From Emmonsiellopsis sp. PD_33 (Eukaryota; Ascomycota; Eurotiomycetes; Onygenales; Ajellomycetaceae): a stretch of 57,166 bases of DNA. The notes under the pieces were generated by a model that was not told the origin of the DNA, made no database searches, and was given only the letters and a program-made list of their open reading frames with translations. This document shows, one piece after another, positions 43,062 to 54,054 of this stretch. The stretch covers positions 1-57,166 of the forward strand of contig JANTQF010000222.1 in assembly GCA_032988165.1 (NCBI GenBank). Reading direction: 5' to 3'. The position numbers and the translations under genes were made by a program. Every line of letters begins with the position of its first letter. Positions within the stretch are counted from its first letter, which is position 1.

Positions 43062-46000
43062 CTAAGCGATTCCCTTTGGTTCCTTAACGACCGGGTTTGG
43101 GCCAGTTCCCCCCAGAGGAGTTACGACGTAATCATACCAGTAGGAACCCAGACCAACGATCCAGTATTTTCGTTCTTCGGCCGCTAAGCTCTTCTCCGCT
43201 GCCTCATAGGTAACTCGACTTTCTTCCACCTTCCCACTCCTATATAGTGCTTGGGCGAGTGAGTAAAGCACAATTCCATGACTTGACCCTGGGGTCCATC
43301 CGGCCCCTTCGACGATATCCCGGGCGTGAGACCATCTCTCAAGCGCTTTATCCCAGTGTCCCTGAAGGTGGGATATTCTTGCCAGTCCGACCAAAACGCA
43401 GAAATAGGCAGAAAACTTGTGGATGTCTTGATCTTTCATTACTTCAAGGAGAGGAACAAGCTTCGACAGGTGATCTTCCGCTTCCTCGAACATACCACGG
43501 CGAACAAAACTCTCTGCAAGGGCGCGCCGCATCCGCCTCCCAGCAGCTTTGTGTTCCGAACCTTTGGCTCGAAGGTTCTCAAGCTCCCTTTCCACAAGGA
43601 CCTCTGCATCAGCCGGTCTTCCAACTTCGCAGTATAAATCGGCAACGTTAGCAAGTAAATCTTTCCTATCATACGCCAACACTGGAGAATTTCCGGAAAC
43701 GATTGGCTCGAGGAGCTTTTCACAGTATGACAACGCCTCTTGAAAAAGGCCCTGATTACGGAGGATCCTTCCCAGCATCACATTGCGCGTCTGCAGCACA
43801 ATTCCTTCCATTGTGGAGGGGGAGTTTGGATCGACCGGTTGCCATGCCTCGACTTCCTTTCGCGCGCGGTGGAGATCATTATTTCTTATCAGGTTCCGTG
43901 AAAAGGAGACTATAAGGTTGCCTTGCATGGCGTTGTATCTCGCATCCGGGGTTGTCTGGTCGTCTATTTCAGATAGAGCCACAGTACCAATATGCTCCTC
44001 CAGAACTTTATTGGACTCTGCTATTTTGCCTTGCAGCCACAGAAGTTGGCTCTCTCTGTAAGTGGCGCATGCCGCAAGGTAACTATCGCATTCATCTGCA
44101 AGCAAATGCTTAAGTCTCCTAATGCATTCCTGTTTCCAAGGGTGGTGGCTGAATATTGACGTCGAAAGTAGTAATACGCAAACTGCCCGCTTAAGTGTCG
44201 AGTACCCATCACAGCTGGGCCCAATCTCGTCGAATGCTTCCAGTATGCGCGGGACATGAGCAAATACTTCACGCCCGAATCGACCGAAACTAGTAGTTTC
44301 GTTAAGGAGTGACTTCTCAAAGGACGGGGGAAGATACAAACTTACTCCTGATCAATGTAATCGCTAAATGGGAATGCATGTGCGACCAACAATATCGCCT
44401 GAATTTGCCATTTCTGCCGTACGTCGGCATGTATCCGGTGAGATACACAATGCTGAACAAGAGGATGGACGGTAAATGCTCGTTCGCCATTGCGAGTTTT
44501 GTTAGGCTGTATCAGCGAGAATGACAGGAGCTGTTCGATAGCTTGGTCGAATCGCATCTCATTGTTGATGAGGGCAACTAAGTGCGGATCCAAACCGGCA
44601 TCTTCTGGTGTGATATCGATTGTCTCGCCGTTGGTACCCCAGGTTGTCTTGTTCGAGCACCCCTTGCGGAGCATTGACTCGGGGATATTGGTCCCATCGA
44701 GAAATGAGAGTAGTTCAAGGAGGTGGGAGGCTTCCGCACCCTCCTTCTCGAGCTGGCGGAAATTGAGCTCCCAAACTGTAGCAACCGTTTTTTCGTGTCC
44801 ACCTATCCCTGGAGTTATTTTCAAAATTTCATATTGCTTGTTTTTCAAAAGTCGATGGTAGTCTTTCAAAGTCTTTCCACGTCTCCGAATAAAAGCACCA
44901 GCTTGCTCAACCGCTAGGGGAAGGTGTCCAAGAAAGTTTGATATTGTTTTAGCTTCTTTGATATCATCCTCAGTCGGTTTCCAAGTACCGGATTTTGCTA
45001 GAAGGACAGCGACGGAATCATCTTCTCCTAGAGGGGGTACTGCGCATCCATCAGGGGCAACATGACCGACGGCGCCTTGGTCCCGGGTCGTCACAATAAT
45101 ATGGCCCCAGGCACAACTTGGGAAGTATCTGGAGAGGGAGACGGACTCCAAATCATCCGCGTTGTCGAAAACCATCAGCCATTGGTGATTTTTTGGTTTA
45201 GCAAACCATTGCCTCAGGTGATCTATCTTGTTTGCGGCATTTCCTAGATCTAGTAGGTCATAAGTGCGATGGAAAGATGCTGACAATGCAGCATTGGAAC
45301 TTGCGTTGAAGTACACCACGCCATCCGGGTACTTGGGACGGTTTCTGAGAGCATATTGTAAGGCGCAATGTGTTTTCCCAGAACCCCCTAAACGACTGTT
45401 AGTAACAGATACTTTTAACCTATGGCAAGAGATGTGGGGTACCAAGGCCAGTTAAAGCGTATATCAATTGACCGTTAGGGTTCGGTTGACTGAAATACCG
45501 TTCAATGCTCTGGAGAAGGTCTTCGCGACCACGAAATGTCGAGCATTCAGTAAATGGAATCTCAAAAATAGAGCCCTCATCGGATGTAGGAGCTACAATC
45601 ATGATCAGTATAAACCACAGCAAAATGTGCATATAACAATGCAAGCTGTACCTCCGAGGTTCGTGGTTAATGAGATATTTTTTCCGGCAATATCGTCCTT
45701 GAAGGTGAGGAGACGAGTCATTACAGGCCTGAAGTTGCGGTCTTCATAAGAGGAGAAACGTGCAATGTCTCGGTGATCAGCATATTGGCCGATTGGAATC
45801 TCGTTGGGGACATTGAGAATTGCGGAGTGTTCTTCCACGACCTAGACTTTCCGTAAATCTTCCTGAGAACTCTGTAATTACGGAGAGGGTTGATTTACAA
45901 GACGCTTGAAGATCCTAAAATTGGTCATTTCCATCTCGAAGAAGGAAACAATGTTCAATTTTGCGACCTTCTCCACAAAGTCCTCGGTGATTCCAAACAG

Positions 46001-46785
46001 AACCTTGGAGTCCCTCCGGAGAAATCCTAGCAAGGTTCTTGCGGGCCTAAATGGGGAGCAAGCGTGAATGATGTTAGCAAGAACTTTCCCGCTGTCTGCA
46101 ATAGCGCTTCCGCTGTGAGGGGTTGCTATATATCGATGTAAAAATTAGCCGCCCGCCTCCATAAAAAGCCATCGTTGTCAATCACAAACCCAAAAATATA
46201 ATCCCGTGCGTGGCGTCTTGAACAATCGTTTGCTCTTTGGGACCTCGAATTAAAAGAGCCTATAAAAAAAGTCAGATATGTACGTGGTATTTCAATTCAT
46301 TGGTTAAACCTTCTTGACAACGATCCCACCTAAGCTGTGGCAGATAAAGACCAGAGGCCGTTTCAATTCCTAATTTGTTCAGTATCCATATATACTTTGC
46401 TGAGGGGTGGATTTCAAACCTCAGCTGTTTTTCGCAAGTCGACGAGCTCGGCCAGAAGTTTCATCGCAATATTTCTCATGTCCTGGCGGCCGGTGAAGTT
46501 GCGGAATTTCGCATTGTACCCATAAGTCATGATCCGGACATTTGGAAGTTCGCTTGGCAGCAAGTCTCGCAACCACATTACTCTGTTTTTCTTGTGTGTC
46601 CATGTCTCAAATGGGTCGCCATTAAGCCCATGAACGGCGACAAGACTGGGCGGTAATATCAGCCGCTCTGGCGATTCCCCCCTGCTCTCACATACGCACG
46701 GATAGGATACTTACTCATAGAGGATGTCATTCGAGCACGGCGGTTGGTAAAGGACCGTAATTCCATATTTATGATCCTCCTCCAT
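43062..46785 (-). CDS. fungal NLR-type receptor: alpha/beta-hydrolase, NB-ARC and TPR domains, with one apparent frameshift
   Basis: Nine exons: 46715-46785, 46420-46645, 46310-46369, 46190-46259, 45899-46127, 45652-45841, 45443-45592, 44346-45387, 43062-44289. The N-terminal domain is the serine-hydrolase type used by fungal NLRs: LVAVHGLNGDPFETWT, nucleophile elbow FICHSLGGIVVKK, then ATPHSGS. An NB-ARC domain follows: P-loop GLGGSGKTHCAL, Walker B WLMVFDNADD, HIIVTTRD, GHLPLAVEQAGAF and a VHPLVQHC motif in the MHD position. The last exon is helical TPR-like repeats (ALSYCEKLLEP, VLYSLAQALYRSGKVEESR). Such proteins are implicated in non-self recognition and heterokaryon incompatibility. Splice phases agree at all junctions. 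Inside exon 5, however, a CTTTTG tract at about 46078-46083 is one base short of keeping the frame; total exon length is 3266, one less than a multiple of three. So it is about 1088 aa if intact, or a pseudogene. Confidence 0.85.
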
Positions 46786-47505
46786 CGTAAAAAGCAATGC
46801 AATAATTACGACTAGTGTCGCGTGTAACCATAAAGACTCTTTGATGGCTATAATTTGCAGCGGTGGGCGATGAGAAGCGGATTGAAATCAGCGAGGAACC
46901 AGGGCAAGGGCGGCTCTTTATCAGTTTCCCTCCCTCCTCGTCGCACGCAGACATTCCCAGAGAGAAGCAAGGAGGGCGGCAACCAAAACCTGCAGGAGGC
47001 GCCCTGGTCTTGAGTACAGTCCTGCGATTGGCTGGTGACGTGGGGGGACGGGACGGACCGCACGGACCCCGCAAGTGGAGACTAAATAGCTAAATTTGTT
47101 TTAACTTCTGGGTGGGGCATCCCGTCTCCACCTCTAAATAGTCAAATGCGATGGCATTTCGAGGCTGATCTTATAATCAAGAGACTCGCGGAAAGAAAGG
47201 GACAATAGAACGCGGAAGGCCAGGTGTAGCGCGAGCAGAAAAGTCAAATGTGTTTGTTGGCTAGTGTGACCAGGGGCTAAAGCACAGCGCCTGCAGCATC
47301 ACACGCCAACTCCCGCAGACCATCACCAGGCTAAGATGCGGCAAAGCGGTCGAATCCCCTGCTGATAGGATCTAGGACCATAAGGGAGCGGATGAGGATG
47401 GGCCAAACACTTACATATCTACTTACATATCAAGTCATATAAAACAGAACACCCAGACCCGCATTCACGTTGTCATATTTCCAGAGCATTTCCATGGTGT
47501 AACTC
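46786..47505. other. intergenic stretch upstream of the NLR gene
   Basis: About 0.7 kb, no supported gene. Should hold the NLR promoter near 46786. Confidence 0.45.
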
Positions 47506-47702
47506 ATGCCGCTCTTATCCTTGACTGATGACCTGAACTGTCCCAAGGCCATTCACGTAGACGTTACCAAAGACAAAGTCACAGCATGTGCGTTTGCCAA
47601 CTCCATCCTTGAACAAAGACCTCGAAAGATCGGCCTATTGTACTCATATCTACATTTCGTCTCAGTGCGCAAGAGATCCAGATAAACAGCGGACTATGAA
47701 AT
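47506..47702 (+). pseudogene. decayed folylpolyglutamate synthetase fragment
   Basis: Reads TDDLNCPKAIHVDVTKDKVT, then ACAFANSILEQRPRKIGLLY, then a TAA at 47683-47685. It aligns with DDLNRLNIIHVAGTKGKGTT...NSIL...PRKIGLY of the intact gene at 47778-49492, and the match continues at DNA level past the stop. The nucleotide-binding loop GTKGKGT has become VTKDKVT, and about nine residues between SIL and PRKIGL are missing. It is therefore non-functional. It lies 75 bp upstream of the intact gene in the same orientation, as left by a tandem duplication. Confidence 0.75.
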
Positions 47703-47777
47703 TTTCTCCCCTGGGTAAAAATACTTTTTTCCCCACGCCCCACGGGAAACAGATTACCGCCCCCAAAACATTATATA

Positions 47778-49492
47778 ATGATGGAACTCGAGGAATTCAC
47801 TTATCATGTACGTTTCCTCCGGATCCCCCACAGGCGAAGCGTGTTTCCTGACTCTGTTAGAATGCCGTGCGCCTCTTGAACTCTACCCAAACGAGATTTG
47901 ACATTTTGAATAGACGGAGACTTCTCAGCCAGAAACTAGACGACTTTGTGTTAGATCAGATGCGACAATGGATTCGAGACCTCGGTTACACCGTGAGTGT
48001 TCTCTAGAGCGAGTGCATTTGCACCTGGCTCATTCGATTTCTAGGTTGATGATCTCAATCGTCTCAACATCATCCATGTTGCTGGCACAAAGGGCAAAGG
48101 CACAACATGTGCATATGTCAACTCGATCCTTGGGAAATATCACGAATCGAACGGGATCCCGCGCAAAATCGGCCTGTACACGTCTCCTCACTTGATGTCA
48201 GTGCGCGAGAGGATCCAAATCAACGGCGAACCAATCTCTGAGGAACTTTTTGCCAAATACTTCCTCGAGGTGTGGAATTGCATCAAATCCTCCGCGACCA
48301 AAGAAGGTCGACATCCTACTTTAATGCCTCCGTATTTCCGGTTCCTAACGTTAATGTCGTTCCATGTGTTCATGAGCGAGGGAGTCGATACTGCAGTTTA
48401 TGAAGTGGGAGTTGGTGGCGAACTTGACTCAACAAATATTATTACACAGCCTGCGGCGACTGCTATCACGACCCTCGGAATCGATCATGTCCATACACTC
48501 GGCAATACCATTGAAAAGATAGCCTGGCACAAAGCAGGAATATTCAAGAGCTGGTGTCCGGCTTTTACGACCCAACAGCCCCCCGCGGCCATGGAGGTCC
48601 TCAAAAAACGAGCAAGTGAAAGGAACGCCGGTCTAACCGCCGTGGGAATTTGCCCAGCCCTTGAGCACGTTGACATTAAACCAAAGGAGGATTTTCAGAT
48701 GAAAAACGCCTCGTTGGCCATTTCTCTTGCCCACACGGCACTGGAGAAGCTTGGAGTTGCAGTCAACAGGGAACGGGAGAAACTGCCTGACAACTTTGTG
48801 CGAGGCCTCGAAGAGGTCCAATGGAGGGGCAGATGCGAGCATCTGACAATCAATGGGCAACATTGGCATCTCGATGGCGCACATACAGAAGACAGCTTGC
48901 GGCTGGCCTGTTCCTGGTTCGGGCGGGTTTCAAGAATCAAGTTAGTTCCGGTCCCGCATTCAATAACTTATCTATGTTCTATGATATAGTTAACTGGTTA
49001 GTTAACTCCTCTCAACCTAGAACATGCCCTCGAATCCTCATTTTCAATCAACAAGGAACCCGAGACGCGGTAGCTCTTGTTAAATCCATGCATCATACCC
49101 TATACAGCAATTTTGGGGTTCTATTTCAGCACGCCTTGTTCTGCACGAATATAACCTATAGAGGAAACAAAGATAAAGCTGGTATAAATACGAATTGCTT
49201 ACTGCACGATCCAACTTATTTTGATGCAGCACTCACTAACCTACCGCCCCCTCTGAAAGACCATGTAGACATCAACGCAGATCCCAAGGCACTTCAAAAC
49301 CTCTCGTTACAACGACAATTAGCCGATACTTGGCAGGAGCTTGACAATAATACGCAAACGAGGGCACTAGCATCGGTTGAGGAGGCGGTTGATTATGTGA
49401 GAGAGATCAGCAACGAAGTTGGGGAAACGCAGATTTTGGTCACCGGAAGCTTGCGACTTATAGGTGGGGTGTTATCAGTTCTAGAGGAGTAA
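47778..49492 (+). CDS. folylpolyglutamate synthetase
   Basis: Four exons (47778-47807, 47861-47992, 48045-48940, 49021-49492) join in frame to 509 aa. The N-terminus MMELEEFTYHNAVRLLNSTQ matches the TYxDAVxLLNSLQT start of the family. Then come LNIIHVAGTKGKGTTCAYVN (ATP P-loop GTKGKGT), GLYTSPHLMSVRERIQING, YEVGVGGELDSTNII (Mg/ATP contact), TTLGIDHVHTLG, HWHLDGAHTEDSL and RILIFNQQGTRDA. The enzyme adds glutamates to folates in cytosol and mitochondria and is needed for methionine and purine synthesis. The last intron, GTTAGT...ACCTAG, was chosen because nearer acceptors give stops. VGGELDSTN has Leu-Asp where RYDATN is usual, so this may be a diverged paralogue of a main copy elsewhere; activity is likely but untested. 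Confidence 0.88.
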
Positions 49493-50497
49493 CTACATTA
49501 GTTGAAGCCGAAGTTTGGTAGGTGTGTATACATATACATGATTAGATTTGGAAATAGCGGGAAAGAAAACAATCACAATTCTCAACAATCGTGGAAACCA
49601 TACTCGTATCAAGTACTACCTTCATGCACCATGGCTGATGATAGAAGATTACCTGGGCAGATATACATCAAAAACATCCATTCACTTATATTGTCACAAC
49701 TGCTATTTCTCTTCCCAGAACTTCCCATCCTAACCTGTGCTAATATCAGCTAACTAGATTATTCTCATGTTTTATTACCTGCTAGGCAGCACCATCACTG
49801 TCCCATCTGGCACAGCAGGGGAATCAATGAACCCATGAATTCTAGGAAGCATTACTCTGTACTCATTCTAGAATGGTAATAATAATGGCCTTGATATGGC
49901 CAAGCTGTGCCTATATTTCTACTAGCAGTACATTTATATATTATACTAGAGAAGATAAGTTAGTTACAGAGTTCAACTAACTAGAGAACTAATAGCATAT
50001 AATCGCGCCGCACGCGGTGGCCACATGGGTTGCAGCTTGTGTGGTGATAGTTATACTTCTAGAACACACCTTCAAAATGAAATTAAAAAGGGGGATTTTC
50101 ACTACAGAAGAAAGATACCTACCTATATATTACCTTTATAACTAAATAGCTAGGTTGTTTGTATGTATTCTACAATGTTCAGATAGTTATATTAACTGTA
50201 ATATTTCTACCCCTGGCAGGCACTCATGTAGTTAACTTAGTATAACTACATGATAAAAACACAGCAGATAAACCCTTCATAACATGGCAGAACAAATCTC
50301 AATGGATATGAAGAATTAAGCTAGTAGTGATGGAAAAGGAGAACAGTTAACATTGAATCAGTGCTCCCATTCCATACATACATACATGTAACATAACATT
50401 CATAACCATAATTAGCAAAAAGAAACAAAGAAGGAAATCCCATCCCATCCCATCCCATACATAACCATCGCAAAAGAACAAAAAAGGGGAAACCCAA
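49493..50497. other. AT-rich intergenic stretch
   Basis: About 1 kb between the FPGS stop and the stop of the next gene. Includes a CCCAT pentamer repeat at 50438-50459, next to the 3-prime end of the minus-strand gene. The part near 49920-50000 is AT-rich with CTAGT-like motifs recalling region 1, so a small transposon remnant is possible. No gene seen. Confidence 0.4.
50438..50459. repeat. CCCAT pentamer microsatellite
   Basis: Four tandem CCCAT-type units in the 3-prime flank of the minus-strand gene at 50498-51745. Confidence 0.8.
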
Positions 50498-51745
50498 TCA
50501 AGACAACCGACTATCATAATCCTCCCCCTCACTCTCACTCAGACTATCCCTCCTCCCCCTCCTCCCCCCACTCACAACAACCCCGCCACTCCCCCCATCC
50601 GCCCGCCGATATCCCTTCGACAACGCCGGCAGCGGATGGTGATAACTCCTCGTCCCCGCATCCGACTCCGCCACCGCCACCTGCTCATACTCATACTGAT
50701 ACTCCGAACTGCCCGTTGCGGACGACGACATATCCAGCGGCGCCGCATAGCTGCCCGGCATCGTGCTGCGGTGGCTATCGCGCTTGCGCGGGCTGGACTG
50801 GCGCGAGCGGGTGCCATTAGGCCGCGGGCCGCGGGGTTGCTGGGACAGACGGACGGAGGCGGAGGTGACAGAGCTGGCAGGACGATGTTCGCGATCGCGC
50901 CGGCGGGAGGATGGGTTGCGGAGCTGGTGTTCCTCTGTGACGTTGCTGAGGGTGTCGTCTTCGCCGGTGGTGAAGGAGAAGCCGGAGACGTTGCGCTGGC
51001 TGTTGCTGTGGCGGTGGGAGCGGTGGCGGTCTACCTCGCTGTAGCCGGGTAGGGGGCCCACGTGGCTTTGTGCCTGGCTCTGGCCCCATTCGCTTTCTTG
51101 CCCGTTGGAGGTTCCGGTGTAGTCTGAGGTGTTGTACTCGCCGTCGGGCTCCCGGTTCAGACCACCGACTTTAGCAGCTTTCTCGTGTCGGTAGGCGCGC
51201 ATATCGTCGTCCCCACCACCCTCCCATGCCTCTTCTTTCCGTTTGCGGAGTAGTTTCTCCTTCGCGGTCTCGCGGAAACCCTTTCGACGGGGCTTTTCTC
51301 CAGATACCGTTGTTCCGTCGGCGGTAGTGGTGGCGTCACCTGTATAATCACTATACCCGCGGCCAACGACGCTCCCGCCACCCAGATCCGTGCTCTTCGT
51401 GGCATCACTGAGGGTGCGTCCATTCGAGTCCTTGCGACGCAGGACAGTAGACTTGTAATCCTCCCAGTCCCCCTTGCGCCAGATAAAGCCGCCATTCCTC
51501 GCCCAGAAGAAGAACCAGATGGCAGCTAGGACAAATGCGGCTCCAATGATTGCGAACAGAGCCATCAGGCCTTGCATGTTTATGCTCGTGGGGTCCACAA
51601 TGCCAGTGCTTGGGGCGACGGGTTTTTCGGCAGGCTTGTCATCGCGGGAGACGAGGTTGTTGTGTAGGGCATAGGGCAGGTCCCGTTTAGCGGGTCCTAA
51701 TATTCTGTCGATGATGTCGCGAGATGCCTTGAGAGTCGGCGCCAT
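50498..51745 (-). CDS. fungal single-pass membrane protein with long disordered tail, 415 aa
   Basis: A single-exon frame starting MAPTLKASRDIIDRILGPAK. One membrane segment, LMALFAIIGAAFVLAAIWFF, lies at about residues 59-78. It is followed by the juxtamembrane block WARNGGFIWRKGDWEDYKST, which looks conserved. The rest is polar and disordered: RRKGFRETAKEKLLRKRKEE, then Ser/Arg/Gly-rich sequence ending SLSESEGEDYDSRLS. Positive residues after the membrane segment put the long tail in the cytosol. No signal peptide. Uncharacterised; many possible phosphosites in the tail. Confidence 0.8.
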   Translation of the reverse strand: MAPTLKASRDIIDRILGPAKRDLPYALHNNLVSRDDKPAEKPVAPSTGIVDPTSINMQGLMALFAIIGAAFVLAAIWFFFWARNGGFIWRKGDWEDYKSTVLRRKDSNGRTLSDATKSTDLGGGSVVGRGYSDYTGDATTTADGTTVSGEKPRRKGFRETAKEKLLRKRKEEAWEGGGDDDMRAYRHEKAAKVGGLNREPDGEYNTSDYTGTSNGQESEWGQSQAQSHVGPLPGYSEVDRHRSHRHSNSQRNVSGFSFTTGEDDTLSNVTEEHQLRNPSSRRRDREHRPASSVTSASVRLSQQPRGPRPNGTRSRQSSPRKRDSHRSTMPGSYAAPLDMSSSATGSSEYQYEYEQVAVAESDAGTRSYHHPLPALSKGYRRADGGSGGVVVSGGRRGRRDSLSESEGEDYDSRLS

Positions 51746-54054
51746 GGTGACGAGCGTGATGTTGGTCGTAGTTGAGAATCGTATAAAAGGGGTGAATGTA
51801 GTGATGGTTCGACAGCCAAGTAGAGAGCAGATGAGGGACTGTAAAAAGCAACAAGCCTACACACAGTCCTCAGTTAATCAACCCAAACCAGCTCACGCTG
51901 GAGGGGGGGACAAATGGATGACCCAGCAACTCTCCGTCGCAGACGAAACACTTCCTCTTATATCCTCTTCCGCGTCCACCAATTCAATCAAACACAGCAC
52001 CAGCTCGCAGACTCCTCGTCCTAGATCCTCCGCAAACCTCCTTCCCTCGTCCACTTGAAAATCGACTCCGGTAGCTAACGCTTCGCAGCCCCTGATCCTC
52101 TGATAAAACTCGAAAACCCCGTCTCGTTCGTTCAAAGACAAAACAGCTATCTCCCACGTAGTGAACAATAGCGAGCGGAACGGCGAAACCAAGTCCACCA
52201 CAGATCCGTATCTATCAATCTATAAACGAAGACCCGTCAGCTCACTCAGAACAAATCAATCAATGAATCAATCACTCAATCAAACCAAGGTGCAGAATGG
52301 GAGTCAGTTACATACCTTTCTCTGGCGCGCAGAAACACACTCCTCGTCAGCGGAGGCTGGGAAGAAATGACGTCGAGGCTGATTGGCCGAACCTTCCCCA
52401 GCCGCCGCCTTTTCGCTTTTGTTTACGTGAGCAGGTTGTCAGGGGCAACGCGCTTATGTCATCCGTCTGTCAGCTGGTGGTCACGTGACTGTGGGGGTGT
52501 GCCAAGGCGACAGCCCGCTCTGGGCCTTGGCGCGCTAGTCACCTAAATAAGGTTTGTTGGTTCCGCCCCGGCTAGCGGGATCCCACCCGAAGCTTAATCT
52601 TGGGAGGTGGAATTGGGACAACGGTGTAATCCAGACGGTTTACTGTAATGGGAAGCAGATATTTGATATATAAAAAAAAGCCTACATTACATACATAAAC
52701 ATATGAAGAATAAGCTAGCTAGCTATGGATGCATGTATGCAAGGTTATCCAACGGCATTTCGGAACAGGGATGGGAGAAAAAAGGAGGTAGATTATTCAA
52801 TGAAGAAATGGCAGAATAGATATGATGCGGTGGGTATAGAACATAGCGTGCGGATGGGAATGGGGTCAATCAAAGAAATGAAGGCTTCGTGCAGGGAAGC
52901 GAAGAGGAAAGGCATCGAGGCAATGAATACGGACGCATATTATGCCCCAAGCGAGTGGTCTGCTTTTCCAGCGGGCGGATGGTCGGGTCGAAATGGAATA
53001 AATATGAATAAATATGGAGCCCTGGGGGGAAGCAAGTGTATATAAAAGTTGGCTGAAGAAAGGATACTCAGTTGCAGAACAGAAGGGGGTAATCAAATAA
53101 GATAAAATAAGAAGCAATCGCCAAAACAAAATATGCTGCAAAGTCATGGAATAACGTCAGAAAAACTCAAGAATAAACGGGAAAACATTGCAAGTCATCG
53201 AATCATGGAACATCGTACAAATCATTACCGACTCAACCTCCTTCCACCACGGCTAGGGAAAAGGGAGTACACACATGACAAAAAAGGGGGGTGCTTGGTA
53301 GGACATGAATAACCAAAACATGAAATGAAAAGAACATTAACAAAGCAGTAAGTTTAACAAAAACGACGAGGGGTAATCGCGGAGAAGGCAGAAAGGGAAT
53401 TATCAAATGGTGTTCCAAAAATCCAAGACATGCACATATAAAAAAAAAAAAAAAAAAAAAAAGCCAGAAGTAAATCTCAAAAAATGGCAAGAAAATCCGG
53501 AAAAAAGGGATAACTGGTGGCAAAGACACGAGAAATGGGGATGACCAGCAGATAGAAGGCAGGCGGCGTCTCGCGCAGTAAAATCCCACGAAACAAAAGA
53601 GTATCGATCACACATGCTTTTTTTCTTCCCCTCGAACACAATCGTCCGGTTCCCCAATAGTATGATTTGCAAAGCACGTCCGGAAGAACAATCTTTTCTT
53701 TTAAGCCAACTAAACAAGACAAGCCGCCGATGTTTTTCTTTCTTTTTTCTTCTTGTTTGTGTCGTTTTGCAGTGCAGTTTCCAGCGAACGAAGAGTAAAA
53801 AAAACGCAGTCTCCGGCGGAATATAGAAAAAAAGGCGAACCCCAACACACAACTTTTGAACTTTTCCTTTTCAAAACCGCAGGGCCGCTACCATCGCCGG
53901 GGAAAATATGATCAAGCAGTACTTTTCGGGGTTGCGAGTAAAAAAACACAGGCAGATGCCAAAAGTGAAGATTAGGCCGACTTTCTTTTTGGGGCGTTGT
54001 CGGTGCCATTGTTCCGTATCAGCGGCCTAATACGGAAGCAGAAATGCAAGGCAA
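51746..54054. other. intergenic stretch of 2.3 kb with homopolymer tract
   Basis: Open frames up to about 150 codons occur on both strands, but none has supporting features. A run of 23 A lies at 53440-53462. The left part should hold the promoter and leader of the membrane protein gene, the right part the 3-prime region of the next gene. Confidence 0.45.

Noticed and set aside
51893..52201. 102-codon minus-strand frame upstream of the membrane-protein gene
   Set aside because: Sits in the probable leader; no domain, could be an upstream ORF but nothing supports it.
53403..53852. Minus-strand frames with long Phe runs
   Set aside because: The Phe run is the translation of the A23 tract.
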